A stretch of DNA of 64,000 nucleotides. It comes from an uncultured Amylibacter sp. (GTDB lineage: Bacteria > Pseudomonadota > Alphaproteobacteria > Rhodobacterales > Rhodobacteraceae). The position numbers and the translations under genes were made by a program. The notes beneath the pieces were generated by a model. That model saw only the letters and a list, made by a program, of their open reading frames with translations. It was not told where the DNA came from and made no database searches. The stretch spans positions 1,058,359 to 1,122,358 of the forward strand of contig OX044354.1 in the NCBI GenBank assembly GCA_943846615.1, written 5' to 3'. Positions 16,661-31,280 of this stretch are shown piece by piece (within the stretch, counting starts at the first letter, position 1; each line of letters opens with the position of its first letter).

Positions 16661-16969
16661 CTACAGTTTGATTTCAACGTCAACGCCAGCAGCAAGATCA
16701 AGCTTCATCAGCGCGTCTACTGTTTGTGGTGTTGGGTCGATAATGTCGAGCAAGCGTTTATGCGTGCGGATTTCGAACTGCTCACGAGCTTTCTTGTTCA
16801 CGTGTGGTGAACGTAGAACTGTGAATTTTTCGATTTTGTTTGGCAACGGGATTGGGCCACGTACGTGTGCGCCAGTCCGTTTAGCTGTGTTTACGATTTC
16901 CTCGGTGGACGCATCCAACACGCGGTAATCGAAAGCTTTCAGCCGAATACGAATATTTTGACTTTGCAT
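16661..16969 (-). CDS. rpsJ: 30S ribosomal protein S10
   Basis: 102 aa: [38 protein letters not shown] and the end GVDVEIKL. S10 is part of the 30S head and, with NusB, of antitermination complexes. It is the first gene of the S10-type operon. About 240 bases without a gene lie upstream (16970-17207), expected to hold its promoter. Confidence 0.97.
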   Translation of the reverse strand: MQSQNIRIRLKAFDYRVLDASTEEIVNTAKRTGAHVRGPIPLPNKIEKFTVLRSPHVNKKAREQFEIRTHKRLLDIIDPTPQTVDALMKLDLAAGVDVEIKL

Positions 16970-17207
16970 GATAATGCACTTTCATATTTCGAGTTGATAG
17001 GAAGATAACCGGCTCATTCCGACTACCCTCTTCGAACCCAAAGACATGATCCTCTTTTTTGACGAATCATCCCTTATAGGCATTCGCAGAGCGAACTCGC
17101 CTCCAATACAGCGGAAGGGGTATGCTGGCAAGCGCCTTTTTCCTATCAAAGAACACAGAAGCTAATGGGATTTTCTGCCACAAACGGCATTGTCTCAAAC
17201 TGCAAAA

Positions 17208-17597
17208 TTAACTTTCCGAAGCTCCAATGTCCAACAACGGTCCAGCTACTTGTCCTGCTGGGAGAATATACCCGCATTCAGCGCACATTTTAGCTTTAGG
17301 GGTTCTAAACGGGCGATCACAATCTGGACACAAGCTTCCATACCGCGACATTCGTGTCCACCAAATTTGATCTGGGTGGGTCAACTTTATTCCGGTCATT
17401 TCTTCATACTTATGAAGTGCTACTCGGCCACCACATTCATGCTCAAGTGCGACTTCAAGGCTACAATTATGGATGGCGCGATATTCGCGTATATACTTAA
17501 GTCTGTTATGAACCATCGGCTCAATAACGCTCCATTCAACATCATTCAAAAGTCTTAATGTGTCACCAAATAAAAAAGAATAAGTCGTGATTGCCAT
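17208..17597 (-). CDS. Zinc-ribbon-containing hypothetical protein
   Basis: 129 aa, unrecognised. Two Cys pairs near the C-terminus (LCPDCDRPF and MCAECGYI) form a likely zinc ribbon. The N-terminal ~80 residues are helical (MAITTYSFLFGDTLRLLND, IREYRAIHNCSLEVALEH). No signal peptide. It is an orphan between the tuf terminator and rpsJ, where most relatives have nothing or a tRNA, so it is a probable insertion into the supercluster. Confidence 0.6.
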   Translation of the reverse strand: MAITTYSFLFGDTLRLLNDVEWSVIEPMVHNRLKYIREYRAIHNCSLEVALEHECGGRVALHKYEEMTGIKLTHPDQIWWTRMSRYGSLCPDCDRPFRTPKAKMCAECGYILPAGQVAGPLLDIGASES

Positions 17598-17656
17598 AAC
17601 TCAAAATCCACCTAATCAATACCGACGACATTAACGGAAACACTCTACAATGTAAA

Positions 17657-17680
17657 AAGGGCGCCCAGATGGGCGCCCTT
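17657..17680 (-). terminator. Intrinsic terminator behind tuf
   Basis: A perfect inverted repeat AAGGGCGCCC-agat-GGGCGCCCTT is followed on the minus strand by tttaca. It separates the str operon from rpsJ. Confidence 0.85.
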
Positions 17681-17704
17681 CTCTAATTCTTTAAACCGTG
17701 AGGT

Positions 17705-18880
17705 TTACGCGTGGATTTTAGAAACCACACCAGAACCAACTGTACGACCACCTTCGCGGATCGCAAAGCGCAAGCCTTGTTCCATCGCGATTGGGTTGAT
17801 CAATTCAACGTCGAACTTCAAGTTGTCGCCCGGCATTACCATTTCGGTGCCTGATGGCAATTCAACAGTACCCGTTACGTCAGTTGTACGGAAGTAGAAC
17901 TGTGGACGGTAGTTCGCGAAGAACGGCGTGTGACGGCCACCCTCATCTTTAGTCAGAATGTAAACTTCTGCTTCGAACTTTGTGTGTGGCTTAACTGAAC
18001 CAGGCTTAACCAAAACTTGGCCACGCTCTACGCCGTCACGGTCGATACCGCGCAACAATACACCAACGTTGTCGCCTGCTTCACCGCGGTCAAGCAGTTT
18101 GCGGAACATTTCAACACCAGTACATGTTGTTTTTGATGTGTCTTTGATACCAACGATTTCGATTTCTTCACCAACGTTGATCGCGCCACGCTCTACACGG
18201 CCAGTTACAACTGTACCACGGCCAGAGATTGAGAACACGTCTTCGATTGGCATCAAGAATGGCTCGTCGATTGCCCGTGGTGGTTGTGGGATGTATTCGT
18301 CCACAGCCTTCATCAATTCAGCGATTTTGTCTTTACCGATGTTGTCATCGCGATCTTCCAATGCTGCCAAAGCAGAACCTGCGATGATTGGGATATCATC
18401 ACCTGGGTAATCGTATTCGTTCAACAATTCACGAATTTCCATTTCAACCAATTCCAACAACTCGTCGTCGTCTACTTGGTCAACTTTGTTCATGAAAACA
18501 ACCATTGAAGGGATGCCAACCTGGCGACCCAACAAGATGTGCTCGCGTGTTTGTGGCATTGGGCCATCAGCCGCGTTCACAACCAAGATCGCGCCGTCCA
18601 TTTGCGCAGCACCAGTAATCATGTTTTTCACATAGTCAGCGTGGCCTGGGCAATCAACGTGTGCGTAGTGACGTGCGTCTGTTTCATACTCAACGTGTGC
18701 TGTTGAGATGGTGATGCCGCGTGCTTTTTCTTCTGGTGCGCCGTCGATTTCGTCGTACGCTTTGAAGTCACCGTATTGCTTGGTGATCGCTGCAGTCAAT
18801 GTCGTTTTACCGTGGTCAACGTGGCCAATTGTGCCGATGTTACAGTGCGGTTTTGTCCGTTCGAACTTTTCTTTTGCCAT
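17705..18880 (-). CDS. tuf: Elongation factor Tu
   Basis: 391 aa, full length. G1 is [11 protein letters not shown]3 is [12 protein letters not shown]4 is [10 protein letters not shown], and domain III ends [10 protein letters not shown]. It delivers aminoacyl-tRNA to the ribosome. It is intact and in native codon style, unlike the adjacent fusA. Two hairpins lie in the fusA-tuf spacer (18921-18938 and 18938-18955). Confidence 0.98.
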   Translation of the reverse strand: MAKEKFERTKPHCNIGTIGHVDHGKTTLTAAITKQYGDFKAYDEIDGAPEEKARGITISTAHVEYETDARHYAHVDCPGHADYVKNMITGAAQMDGAILVVNAADGPMPQTREHILLGRQVGIPSMVVFMNKVDQVDDDELLELVEMEIRELLNEYDYPGDDIPIIAGSALAALEDRDDNIGKDKIAELMKAVDEYIPQPPRAIDEPFLMPIEDVFSISGRGTVVTGRVERGAINVGEEIEIVGIKDTSKTTCTGVEMFRKLLDRGEAGDNVGVLLRGIDRDGVERGQVLVKPGSVKPHTKFEAEVYILTKDEGGRHTPFFANYRPQFYFRTTDVTGTVELPSGTEMVMPGDNLKFDVELINPIAMEQGLRFAIREGGRTVGSGVVSKIHA

Positions 18881-18920
18881 AATTCAGGCTCCTTTTTAAT
18901 ATGCGGTGAAAATCAATTCA

Positions 18921-18955
18921 CCCTACGGGGTTGGTAGGGTGGGCCGTGGCCCACC
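18921..18955 (-). promoter_or_regulatory. Two hairpins in the fusA-tuf spacer
   Basis: Inverted repeats CCCTAC...GTAGGG (18921-18938) and GGTGGGCC-gt-GGCCCACC (18938-18955) fill most of the spacer between fusA and tuf. No T run follows, so an RNA-processing or stabilising role is more likely than termination. Confidence 0.5.
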
Positions 18956-18966
18956 GCTATTTTCGA

Positions 18967-21094
18967 TTAAGCGAATTTCGCTTGGATTTCTTCAGAGATG
19001 TTGCTTGGAACAGCGTCGTAGTGGCTGAACTGCATCGTAAAGTTAGCACGACCAGAAGACATAGAACGCAGGTTGTTAATGTAACCGAACATATTTGCCA
19101 AAGGCACGTTTGCGTCGATTGCACATTGCGTTACCGCGTGTATCTTGGCCTTGAACCATGCCGCGACGTGATGTCAAATCACCAATGATACCACCTGTGT
19201 ATTCTTCAGGTGTAATCACTTCGACCTTCATGATTGGTTCCAACATTTTCGCACCAGCTTTGCGCATACCTTCACGCATACCCATGCGACCAGCGATTTC
19301 AAATGCCATAACACTTGAGTCAACATCGTGGAATTTACCATCGATCAATTCCACTTTGAAATCGATTACTGGGAAACCAGCCAATGGGCCGCTGTCCATT
19401 ACAGACTCGATACCTTTTTCAACGCCTGGGATGTATTCCTTTGGAATAGAACCACCAACGATCTTAGATTCGAATGAGTAACCTTCGCCAGGCTCAGTTG
19501 GGATGATGTTCATCTTCACTTCAGCGTACTGACCTGAACCACCCGATTGTTTCTTGTGCGTGTATAGGTGTGCTCTGCTTCGTGTCCAGATGGTCTCGCG
19601 GTATGCCACCTGCGGCGCGCCGATATTCGCCTCGACCTTGAATTCACGGCGCAGACGGTCCACCAGGATGTCCAAGTGCAAGTTCGCCCATGCCCTTCAT
19701 GATCGTTTGTCCCGACTCGATGTCGGTCTCCACGCGGAAGGAAGGATCCTCGGCGGCCAAACGGCCGGAGGCCCAGTCGACATTTTCTCCTGGTCACCCT
19801 TGGTCTTTGGCTCAACAGCAATCTCGATCACTGGATCGGGGAAGGTCATTGTTTCCAAAATAACAGGCTCTTTGATATCGCAAAGCGTATCGCCCTGTCG
19901 TGGTGTCTTTCAGACCCGCAAGCGCAATGATATCGCCGGCAAATGCCTCTTCGATCTCTTCGCGGTTGTTGGAGTGCATCATCATCATCCGGCCAATGCG
20001 CTCTTTGCTTGCCTTTGGTCGAGTTCAGCACTGAGTCACCCTTGTTCATCACGCCCGAGTAAATGCGTGTGAACGTAGAGTGACCAACGAAAGGGTCGTT
20101 CATGATCTTAAACGCAAGTCCTGAAAACGGCATGCCGTCTTCTGCACGACGGGGAATGTTACGTTCTTCGGTTTCGTCACCTGGCTGCAAAACCCATGTA
20201 GTCGACAACGTCAAGCGGACTTGGCAGATAGTCGATGACTGCGTTCAACAGTGGCTGGACGCCTTTGTTTTTGAAAGCCGACCCACACAGCACAGGAATA
20301 AACTTAATCGCCAAGGTACCCTTGCGGATCAAGCTGCGAAGGGTTGCGAGGTCGGGTTCAACACCTTCCAGATACGCTTCCATTGCGTCGTCGTCCATTT
20401 CGACCGCAGTTTCGATCAATCTTGGCGCGCCACTCGTCGGCTGTTGCCTTCAAGCTGTCGCGGATCGGACGCTTTTCCCAGCTTGCGCCAAGATCTTCAC
20501 CCGCCCAGACCCATTCTTCCATGGTGACCAGATCGACCATGCCTTCCAGCTCGGTCTCAGAACCAATCGGGATCTGAATCGGGCGGCAATTGCACCAGTG
20601 CGGTCTTCGATCATGTGCACACAGTTAAAGAAGTCCGCGCCAATTTTATCCATCTTGTTGACGAAAACAATGCGCGGCACCTTGTACCGGTCGGCCTGAC
20701 GCCAAACGGTTTCAGTCTGTGGCTCAACGCCGGCGTTGGCATCCAGAACGCAACTGCGCCATCCAGCACCGCCAGCGACCGTTCAACCTCAATGGTAAAA
20801 TCCACGTGGCCGGGAGTATCGATGATGTTCAACCGATGCTTGCCGAGTATCCATAGTCTCACCGTCTTCGGTGCGCTCCCAAAAAGTGGTGGTCGCAGCT
20901 GAGGTGATTGTGATGCCACGCTCCTGCTCTTGCTCCATCCAATCCATAGTCGCAGCACCATCGTGCACTTCGCCAATGTTGTGGGATTTACCAGTGTAAT
21001 ACAGGATACGTTCCGAGCAGGTGGTTTTACCTGCATCGATATGCGCCATAATACCGAAGTTACGGTACTCGGAGAGGGGATAATCACGTGCCAT
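18967..21094 (-). CDS. fusA: Elongation factor G, frame interrupted about ten times
   Basis: The stretch encodes a complete EF-G from [20 protein letters not shown] (with GKTTCSER in place of the usual GKTTTTER) to [10 protein letters not shown], but only by changing frame repeatedly. Shifts were located near 20840 (+1), 20751 (-1), 20582 (-1 in a C run), 20420 (+1), 20186 (+1), 20010 (+1), 19893 (+1), 19770 (two), 19681 (+1), a compensated pair near 19565-19590, and 19128 (+1). Between shifts the protein is well conserved, for example [16 protein letters not shown] and [22 protein letters not shown] is essential, so true inactivation is improbable unless a second fusA exists. Consensus errors are the likeliest cause. 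Confidence 0.9.
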
Positions 21095-21115
21095 GAGAGG
21101 AGAGCCTTTAAAAGT

Positions 21116-21587
<472 letters not shown>

Positions 21588-21599
21588 AGGGTGTTCCTC

Positions 21600-21971
21600 T
21601 TACTTCGGACGCTTGGCGCCATATTTCGAACGACGTTGTTTGCGATCCTTGACACCCTGAGTATCAAGAACCCCGCGCAGAATGTGATAGCGCACGCCAG
21701 GAAGGTCTTTTACACGACCACCACGGATCAGAACCACAGAGTGTTCCTGCAGGTTGTGGCTTTCGCCTGGGATATAGCTGATCACCTCAAACCCGTTGGT
21801 CAGGCGCACTTTCGCAACCTTCCGCATCGCCGAGTTCGGCTTTTTGGGTGTTGTGGTATAGACCCGTGTGCACACACCGCGTTTCTGCGGGCATTCCTGC
21901 AGGTGCATGGACTTGGATCGTTTTATTTTTGGCTGCCGCGGTTTGCGGATCAGTTGTTGGATCGTTGGCAT
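21600..21971 (-). CDS. rpsL: 30S ribosomal protein S12
   Basis: 123 aa, intact: [39 protein letters not shown] and [13 protein letters not shown]. The Lys residues whose change gives streptomycin resistance are in the wild-type state (Lys in TPKKPNS, and [10 protein letters not shown]). Codon style, with CGG, ATA and C-ending codons, differs from the other ribosomal genes in this window. It belongs to the same anomalous segment as rpsG and fusA. Confidence 0.96.
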   Translation of the reverse strand: MPTIQQLIRKPRQPKIKRSKSMHLQECPQKRGVCTRVYTTTPKKPNSAMRKVAKVRLTNGFEVISYIPGESHNLQEHSVVLIRGGRVKDLPGVRYHILRGVLDTQGVKDRKQRRSKYGAKRPK

Positions 21972-22208
21972 TTTGGGTTCCCCATATTACCGTTTCAAAC
22001 ATAAATAGGCGCACGATCTCTGATCATGCACCCAACACCGCCTCAAACCCTCATTAGCTTGAGACGACAAATTCCAGAGGATCGCGATTTACATCGGGAT
22101 CGTGATCGCCAAATTGTGGCTTGTATGGCCCAAAAACGGAATTTTCGGGTCAAGTAAGGCGGCTATAAGGGGAGTCGGGTTAGGTGTCAACAGAGTCTGG
22201 GGGTACAC

Positions 22209-22703
22209 CTAAATAAGTGGATCATACGACCATTGTAAAAGCGCCTGACGTTGGCGCGGCCTGCAAAAGATATCACCCGGATGACAGTTCGCGCGAATTT
22301 GCCCTGCATGGCGTGCAAATCCGCGCCAGCGTTTGATCTGTAATTCATCAACACGCGCAATCCGACGCCCCATGTAATAACGGCAATACCATTGAAACCA
22401 GCCCCGTGGATCGGGTTCAAAAACCCAGCCCTTTTCGCGCCAAACGCTTAACGGTTGTCTGCTTTTGATACCGAAATAATTCACGCTCTCATCCGGCTTA
22501 TCCGACAGCTTGGCATCCGCGTACCAATCGGCAGGGAATTCATCGGTGCAATCGTTCATATACTTGCCCTCGAACACACCCATTTTCAGCATTTCCGCTG
22601 GCGTATAAAACGGTGCAAACCCCGCATCAAATTCGGCACCCATAGGGGCGATCAGGTCATAACTGTAGCCCGTTTGCATTTTATCGCTGACGTTGATTTT
22701 CAT
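22209..22703 (-). CDS. Conserved hypothetical protein
   Basis: 164 aa from the ATG at 22703 (MKINVSDKMQTGYSYDL). It contains YTPAEMLKMGVFEGKYMNDC, DEFPADWY, NYFGIKSRQPLSVW, RGWFQWYCRYYMGRR, IKRWR and a closing CRPRQRQALLQW. I recognise this as a protein of unknown function conserved in alphaproteobacteria and some algae, but know of no assigned activity. No signal peptide or membrane segment. It lies upstream of rpsL on the same strand, with about 240 bases between them. Confidence 0.75.
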   Translation of the reverse strand: MKINVSDKMQTGYSYDLIAPMGAEFDAGFAPFYTPAEMLKMGVFEGKYMNDCTDEFPADWYADAKLSDKPDESVNYFGIKSRQPLSVWREKGWVFEPDPRGWFQWYCRYYMGRRIARVDELQIKRWRGFARHAGQIRANCHPGDIFCRPRQRQALLQWSYDPLI

Positions 22704-22796
22704 ATTCGCCCTTGATTTACGTAATCCCTTACCGCTTCCTACGTTGATCAATATCGGTGCTTGTGGCAACATCAAAAATCAACATTGGATCGAACG

Positions 22797-23561
22797 ATGC
22801 ATCGTACAAAATTGCTTTATTCCACCCGCACGTTACCCATTCGATACATGCCTGTGTTAAAATGTGGATCAACGCGGGTGTTGAATTTGATGTATCTGTT
22901 GGACAATGGGCATAGGCACCCTGATCCAAACAACATCCACTCCACGCAACATAGTCTGGCCATGGCGTCTGATTTTGATTTACTCCATACGGATATCGCA
23001 GATGAACAACATGCCTTCGTGGTGATGCGCGACCCGACGCGGCGGTTTCTATCGCTGTATTTCGACAAGATCGTGGGCGGTGGTGGTGGCGGGTTTATAC
23101 GCCTGTTGAAACTGTTGGAACGCAGGCCAGATTTTGATTTCAATGCCGATACAATCGCAGGGCATTTCAAAAACTGCATCGTTCTGGCCGATGTGTTGGA
23201 ACGCGCCTTGAATGATCGGGAATACCTTCCCTTAAACGGGCATTGGGCGATGCAGACTCTGCGCCTGGGGGCGATTAAGGATTGTAAACTGAAGGTTTTG
23301 TTATTGGAAAGCATGGACGAACAGATGTCTGTTTTGCTGGGTGATATTGTGCCTGGTATTGCCATGAAGTTGGTTAATCTGGGGGCGCGAAACAGATCAC
23401 CCAAACCAATTGAACCCCAAGAATTGATGTTGCCCGCGTTAATCGAGCGGATAGGTGAAATTTATGCGCGCGACCAGATGTATTATGACCGCGGGGTGGC
23501 AGGTTGGGCGCAGGTTGATATGGTGTCCGCCAAAACCACGGACGTGCCGCGTTTAACCTGA
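22797..23561 (+). CDS. Sulfotransferase family protein (type 2-like)
   Basis: About 254 aa from the ATG at 22797; an upstream in-frame start at 22761 is also possible. A PAPS 5'-phosphosulfate loop, YMPVLKCGSTRVLN, follows an N-terminal strand, and the 3'-phosphate motif is VVMRDPTRRFLSLYFDK. Both are hallmarks of carbohydrate sulfotransferases of the Golgi type-2 family that occur in marine bacteria. The likely role is sulfation of a surface polysaccharide. It is convergent with the pyruvyltransferase-like gene at 23553, overlapping by a few bases. Confidence 0.75.
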   Translation: MHRTKLLYSTRTLPIRYMPVLKCGSTRVLNLMYLLDNGHRHPDPNNIHSTQHSLAMASDFDLLHTDIADEQHAFVVMRDPTRRFLSLYFDKIVGGGGGGFIRLLKLLERRPDFDFNADTIAGHFKNCIVLADVLERALNDREYLPLNGHWAMQTLRLGAIKDCKLKVLLLESMDEQMSVLLGDIVPGIAMKLVNLGARNRSPKPIEPQELMLPALIERIGEIYARDQMYYDRGVAGWAQVDMVSAKTTDVPRLT

Positions 23562-24584
23562 AACCAACGCGGAAGTTCGCGCGAACATATCATCGGATTT
23601 AATCCGCGCCGCTTCCACATAATCCTCAGCGCGTTTCATCGCATTCGAATCCCAGCTGTCCAACGCCACCTGCACCGCTGCCTGCATCGCATCGGGCGTC
23701 AAATCCCCCCAATTGTCGGGCAAAACACAGCCCGCCAAACCCGCATCATTTAACATGGCCTGCATTTTAGGCACGACCGTCGGCTGGGCCGCAAATGGAA
23801 TGCCATGCACCAACAGTGCCATCGCGAAATGAAACCGCCCAACAACCCATGCGCGGTGATTATGGATATCTTGGATCACCGGCGTTTGAATATCATGCGG
23901 GTTTAGCCCCGTGTTGCGGATCAACAGCGGCTTGTTCACCAGCCTGCGTTCCATGGCAAACATCGGATAACCCTGTGTGGCAGCAAAGCGCATCAGGGCC
24001 AGTGATTTATCACGTGCCGAACTGTCCACCACACCGATGCCTTTGCCCTTTTCGGGCGTCGTATCAATTTTCGCGCTAAGCAATAAATCAGGCACCAACA
24101 GCGCATCAGGACGTTTGCACAATATCTGGGAATGCGATGCGTTTTCGCGCGCCGTGATCAAATCGAAACCATCCAGTAATTCCAGCGTTTCATCGCTGTT
24201 GTCCGACCAGATCGTATTGACCAAAACCGTAGGTATTCCGCCTGTGCGAAATTCACGTGCTGCATTCAACAACATCTTCGCCCTTGGGCGATCATTATTC
24301 AGCGTCCCTTCGCCGTTCAAAACCACCACGCTGGGCGGTTGATCCAATGCGCCCATGACGACATCCAAGCCTGACTGTTCATTCGCATAAACCAATGGCG
24401 GCAGATCAATATCCACCAACCCCTGTACCAGCCGTTGCATTACATGGTTGGGACCAAAATGGCGGTGGCTATGATAGGCGGCGGTATTGTTTAAAATCAG
24501 CGAAAATTGCGCCCGCCCTTCGTACTTGGGGGCGACGCCATAATTCTTCAGGTCGTCGAACGGATAATCGGGCAAAGGCTTCAT
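23553..24584 (-). CDS. Polysaccharide pyruvyl transferase family protein
   Basis: 343 aa, consistent with PF04230. It has SLILNNTAAYHSHRHFGPNH near the start, VVVLNGEGTLNND, DLITARENASHSQILC (typical R-E-x-x-S) and VVGRFHFAMALLVHGIPF, which matches the G-R-x-H active-site region. Enzymes of this family transfer pyruvate ketals to exopolysaccharide sugars. No signal peptide is seen, so it is cytoplasmic. The neighbours are a sulfotransferase and a capsule-type protein, which supports a surface-polysaccharide role. Confidence 0.7.
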   Translation of the reverse strand: MKPLPDYPFDDLKNYGVAPKYEGRAQFSLILNNTAAYHSHRHFGPNHVMQRLVQGLVDIDLPPLVYANEQSGLDVVMGALDQPPSVVVLNGEGTLNNDRPRAKMLLNAAREFRTGGIPTVLVNTIWSDNSDETLELLDGFDLITARENASHSQILCKRPDALLVPDLLLSAKIDTTPEKGKGIGVVDSSARDKSLALMRFAATQGYPMFAMERRLVNKPLLIRNTGLNPHDIQTPVIQDIHNHRAWVVGRFHFAMALLVHGIPFAAQPTVVPKMQAMLNDAGLAGCVLPDNWGDLTPDAMQAAVQVALDSWDSNAMKRAEDYVEAARIKSDDMFARTSALVSG

Positions 24585-24675
24585 AAGAGCATGATTATTT
24601 ATTCCCCATGCCCGCGCAACCCAAGCGCGGGTTTTTGCGCTTGATTTTCGTCGTTATTCGGCCAAAAAGGCAGAC

Positions 24676-25428
24676 ATGACACATCTTACCTACGCCGTTG
24701 GCGACATTCATGGCGACCTTGAACAGTTGCATTCAATTATGGCGCTTATCGACGCCGACTTTCAGAAATCTGGCGCAAACAGCCATCATATCGTTTTTAT
24801 CGGCGATTTGATCGATCGCCGCCCCGACAGTAAGGGCACGATTGATTATGTGATGGACGGGCTGGCCGCTGGCAAGCCGTGGACCGTGCTAAAGGGCAAT
24901 CATGATCGATTGATGGAATGGTTTTTCGATGACCCACATCGCCATGATCCGCATTTGAAGCCAGATTACAGCTGGTTACATCACCGCATTGGTGGCGTGG
25001 AAACATTGGCGTCCTATGGCGTGACGGTTCCCGAAAACTACCGCGAATGTCTGGATGATATTTTGGAAATGGCCGTAGCAAATGTACCCGCCGCGCATGT
25101 TGATTTTATCCGTAATTTACCGCTGTCATATGAAACCGATGACATCTTCTTCTGCCATGCTGGTGTAAATTTGGATCGTGCGCTGGATGATCAAACCGAG
25201 GATGATTTGGTTTGGATCCGCGATGGTTGGTTGGATAACCCGAAAATGGCCGCGAAATTGATTTTGCATGGTCACACCATTGTCGAAGAGATCACGCATT
25301 ACGGGAACCGTGTAAACATTGATACCGGCGCGGCATGGGGCGATAAATTATCCGCCGTTGTTACAATCGGCGCTGACGTGTTCCAATTGACGGATCATGG
25401 GCGTGTTGAAATCAAAGCTCCTGCATGA
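24676..25428 (+). CDS. Metallophosphoesterase (PrpA/ApaH-like serine/threonine phosphatase)
   Basis: 250 aa. The di-metal signature is complete: VGDIHGDLEQL, FIGDLIDRRPDS, LKGNHDRLME, a His in FFCHAGVN and LHGHTIVEE. Bacterial members act as protein phosphatases or on diadenosine tetraphosphate, and the sequence does not separate these. It starts right after a divergent intergenic region. The polysaccharide gene at 25440 follows with a 12-base spacer, so the two are co-transcribed. Confidence 0.85.
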   Translation: MTHLTYAVGDIHGDLEQLHSIMALIDADFQKSGANSHHIVFIGDLIDRRPDSKGTIDYVMDGLAAGKPWTVLKGNHDRLMEWFFDDPHRHDPHLKPDYSWLHHRIGGVETLASYGVTVPENYRECLDDILEMAVANVPAAHVDFIRNLPLSYETDDIFFCHAGVNLDRALDDQTEDDLVWIRDGWLDNPKMAAKLILHGHTIVEEITHYGNRVNIDTGAAWGDKLSAVVTIGADVFQLTDHGRVEIKAPA

Positions 25429-25439
25429 TTGAATAGGTA

Positions 25440-26435
25440 ATGCAAAACTGGTTCGCTTCCCCAACGCATCTTGATTTGTCGACCCTGTCGCGGTTGGCGC
25501 ATGCGGACCCTTGTGCCTATTTTTATTGCCCCGAATACCTGTACAAGGCTGCAGAGGCAGGCGAATTGGATTGCCTTAATTTAGTGGCGGATGTTTGTGC
25601 CCAAAAGGGGTACCGACCTGTGTTGCTGAATGATCCACGCGAATGGGTGGATGATCTGTTGGCGACAGAACGGCATCTGCATATCTTGGTCAAAGATGAA
25701 CCGCGCCAGCCCGCGAAAAACGTGTTTTACTGTGTGCCGTCGTACCTGAATGGGTACTGGTATTTTGACACGCAAGGGGTGCGCAATAATTCATCCACGC
25801 GCGATGCGGTGTTTGATGCAGGCGCGATTGATGATGCGCGGGCGGAGAAATTCCACGGCAATCTGCGTAGGAATTTTGTTGATCTGAACCTGTCGAAATT
25901 TGAACAGGCGGATATGGATTTACATCCCCTGCCCGACAACGCGATTTTTATTGCGTCACAAAAGTTCCTGCCGATTGAATATTGTCCGTTTTACATCGAT
26001 TACCCCACGTTAATCGCCGCGACAATCGCCGGCCGTGGTGATCGCCCCGTGATCATCAAACCGCACCCAATGCAAAAGCCCGCGGAATTGGACGTGATCA
26101 ACGCATTCCACGATCCCGAGAATGGCGTGCATGTAACAGATGCCAGCATCCATGCGATATTGCCAAGATCCGATGTGGTCGTAACCCAGTCATCCGCCGT
26201 CGCGTTCGAGGCATTGATCCACGAGGTGCCATCCGTTCTGGCAGGCCCGTCGGATTTTCATCATTTGTTGGAAACGATTTCGGATGTGTCTGAATTGGGT
26301 GCGGCGATAGAACGTGCCATCAACAGCACCCTACCCTATTCCGCATATTTGTTTTGGTTTCTACGCGAACGGATGATTAAACCAGCGCAGGAAAATAGTG
26401 CGCGAAATCGTATTTCTAAAAGGTTACGACGATGA
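25440..26435 (+). CDS. Capsule-polysaccharide-synthesis-like glycosyltransferase
   Basis: 331 aa. The C-terminal half shows VIIKPHPMQKPAELD, then IHAILPRSDVVVTQSSAVAF and EVPSVLAGPSDF. This resembles the second Rossmann domain of Kdo/capsule (PF05159-like) transferases, where a K-P-H-P block and a T-Q-S-S loop bind the nucleotide sugar. The N-terminal half is less clear. A role in surface glycan assembly fits the neighbouring sulfo- and pyruvyltransferase genes. It overlaps the next gene by four bases. Confidence 0.6.
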   Translation: MQNWFASPTHLDLSTLSRLAHADPCAYFYCPEYLYKAAEAGELDCLNLVADVCAQKGYRPVLLNDPREWVDDLLATERHLHILVKDEPRQPAKNVFYCVPSYLNGYWYFDTQGVRNNSSTRDAVFDAGAIDDARAEKFHGNLRRNFVDLNLSKFEQADMDLHPLPDNAIFIASQKFLPIEYCPFYIDYPTLIAATIAGRGDRPVIIKPHPMQKPAELDVINAFHDPENGVHVTDASIHAILPRSDVVVTQSSAVAFEALIHEVPSVLAGPSDFHHLLETISDVSELGAAIERAINSTLPYSAYLFWFLRERMIKPAQENSARNRISKRLRR

Positions 26436-26866
26436 AGCATGTTTATTTTCATTCACTGCGCATTTTTACGAGAACTCTATTAATCTACTCAGGGATTATA
26501 GCTGGGCTATTTTTCGTGACAAAATGGCTAGTTGGAAGTTTCATAGATGGAACTTCAGTTTCAAGCAGTATTGCAGAACTTATCGGTGTATCAATCATGT
26601 TTGGAACGATGTGGTTAGTCGTATCAACCGCACGCAGTTTCGGCCTCGATAGAACAGAAAATTTACTTCCAAAATGTCTCGCCTTATTTACGGTCTGTAT
26701 AGTTTCTCCATTCATAAGTCATTTGTACATGCCCGCTGCTTCGCCACCTTTTATGCCTATTTTTACTTATATTTCCCTATTCATTTTCTTCACATTCTTC
26801 TTTACGCAATTTTACCTTGTCCGTAAGTGGAAGCTTATATTTACACGCCAACCAAAAAGAAGATAA
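26432..26866 (+). CDS. Four-helix membrane protein, unrecognised
   Basis: 144 aa. Four hydrophobic segments lie at about 10-32, 46-66, 80-98 and 106-128, and the C-terminus is basic. Its start overlaps the upstream gene by four bases (ATGA), so it is translationally coupled. The composition is visibly more AT-rich than its partner, which suggests a later addition to the transcription unit. Function unknown; it may assist polysaccharide export or be unrelated. Confidence 0.55.
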   Translation: MKHVYFHSLRIFTRTLLIYSGIIAGLFFVTKWLVGSFIDGTSVSSSIAELIGVSIMFGTMWLVVSTARSFGLDRTENLLPKCLALFTVCIVSPFISHLYMPAASPPFMPIFTYISLFIFFTFFFTQFYLVRKWKLIFTRQPKRR

Positions 26867-26895
26867 CCAGCTACGTTCCTCACTCCCCCTCAAAC

Positions 26896-26926
26896 AAAAA
26901 AGGCCCCGCGATTGCAGGGCCTTTTC
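26896..26926. terminator. Intrinsic terminator between rpoC and the convergent gene
   Basis: aaaaaggcccc-gcgattgca-gggcctttt forms a stem with T/A tracts on both sides, so it can serve rpoC on the minus strand and the membrane-protein gene on the plus strand. Confidence 0.82.
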
Positions 26927-26946
26927 TAATTCTATGTCAGAAAACC

Positions 26947-31230
<4,284 letters not shown>

Positions 31231-31258
31231 GATATGATCCTTTTATCTCGTTTAAGGG

Positions 31259-31280
31259 GAGTAAGCGCGAACGCTTACTC
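31259..31280 (-). promoter_or_regulatory. UUCG hairpin spanning the rpoB stop codon
   Basis: On the minus strand GAGTAAGCG-ttcg-CGCTTACTC is a 9-bp perfect stem with a UUCG loop. It contains the rpoB TAA (31275-31277) in its 5' arm. It has no T run, so it is more likely an RNase processing or stability element between rpoB and rpoC than a terminator. Confidence 0.6.

Noticed and set aside
17597..17705. A fourth 3'-end scar, of tuf, beyond the zinc-ribbon gene
   Set aside because: The sequence between 16970 and 17207 shows no resemblance to the end or the terminator of tuf.
18967..21094. Programmed frameshifting in fusA
   Set aside because: About ten shifts of both signs at unrelated sites cannot be programmed events; errors or a chimeric patch explain them better.
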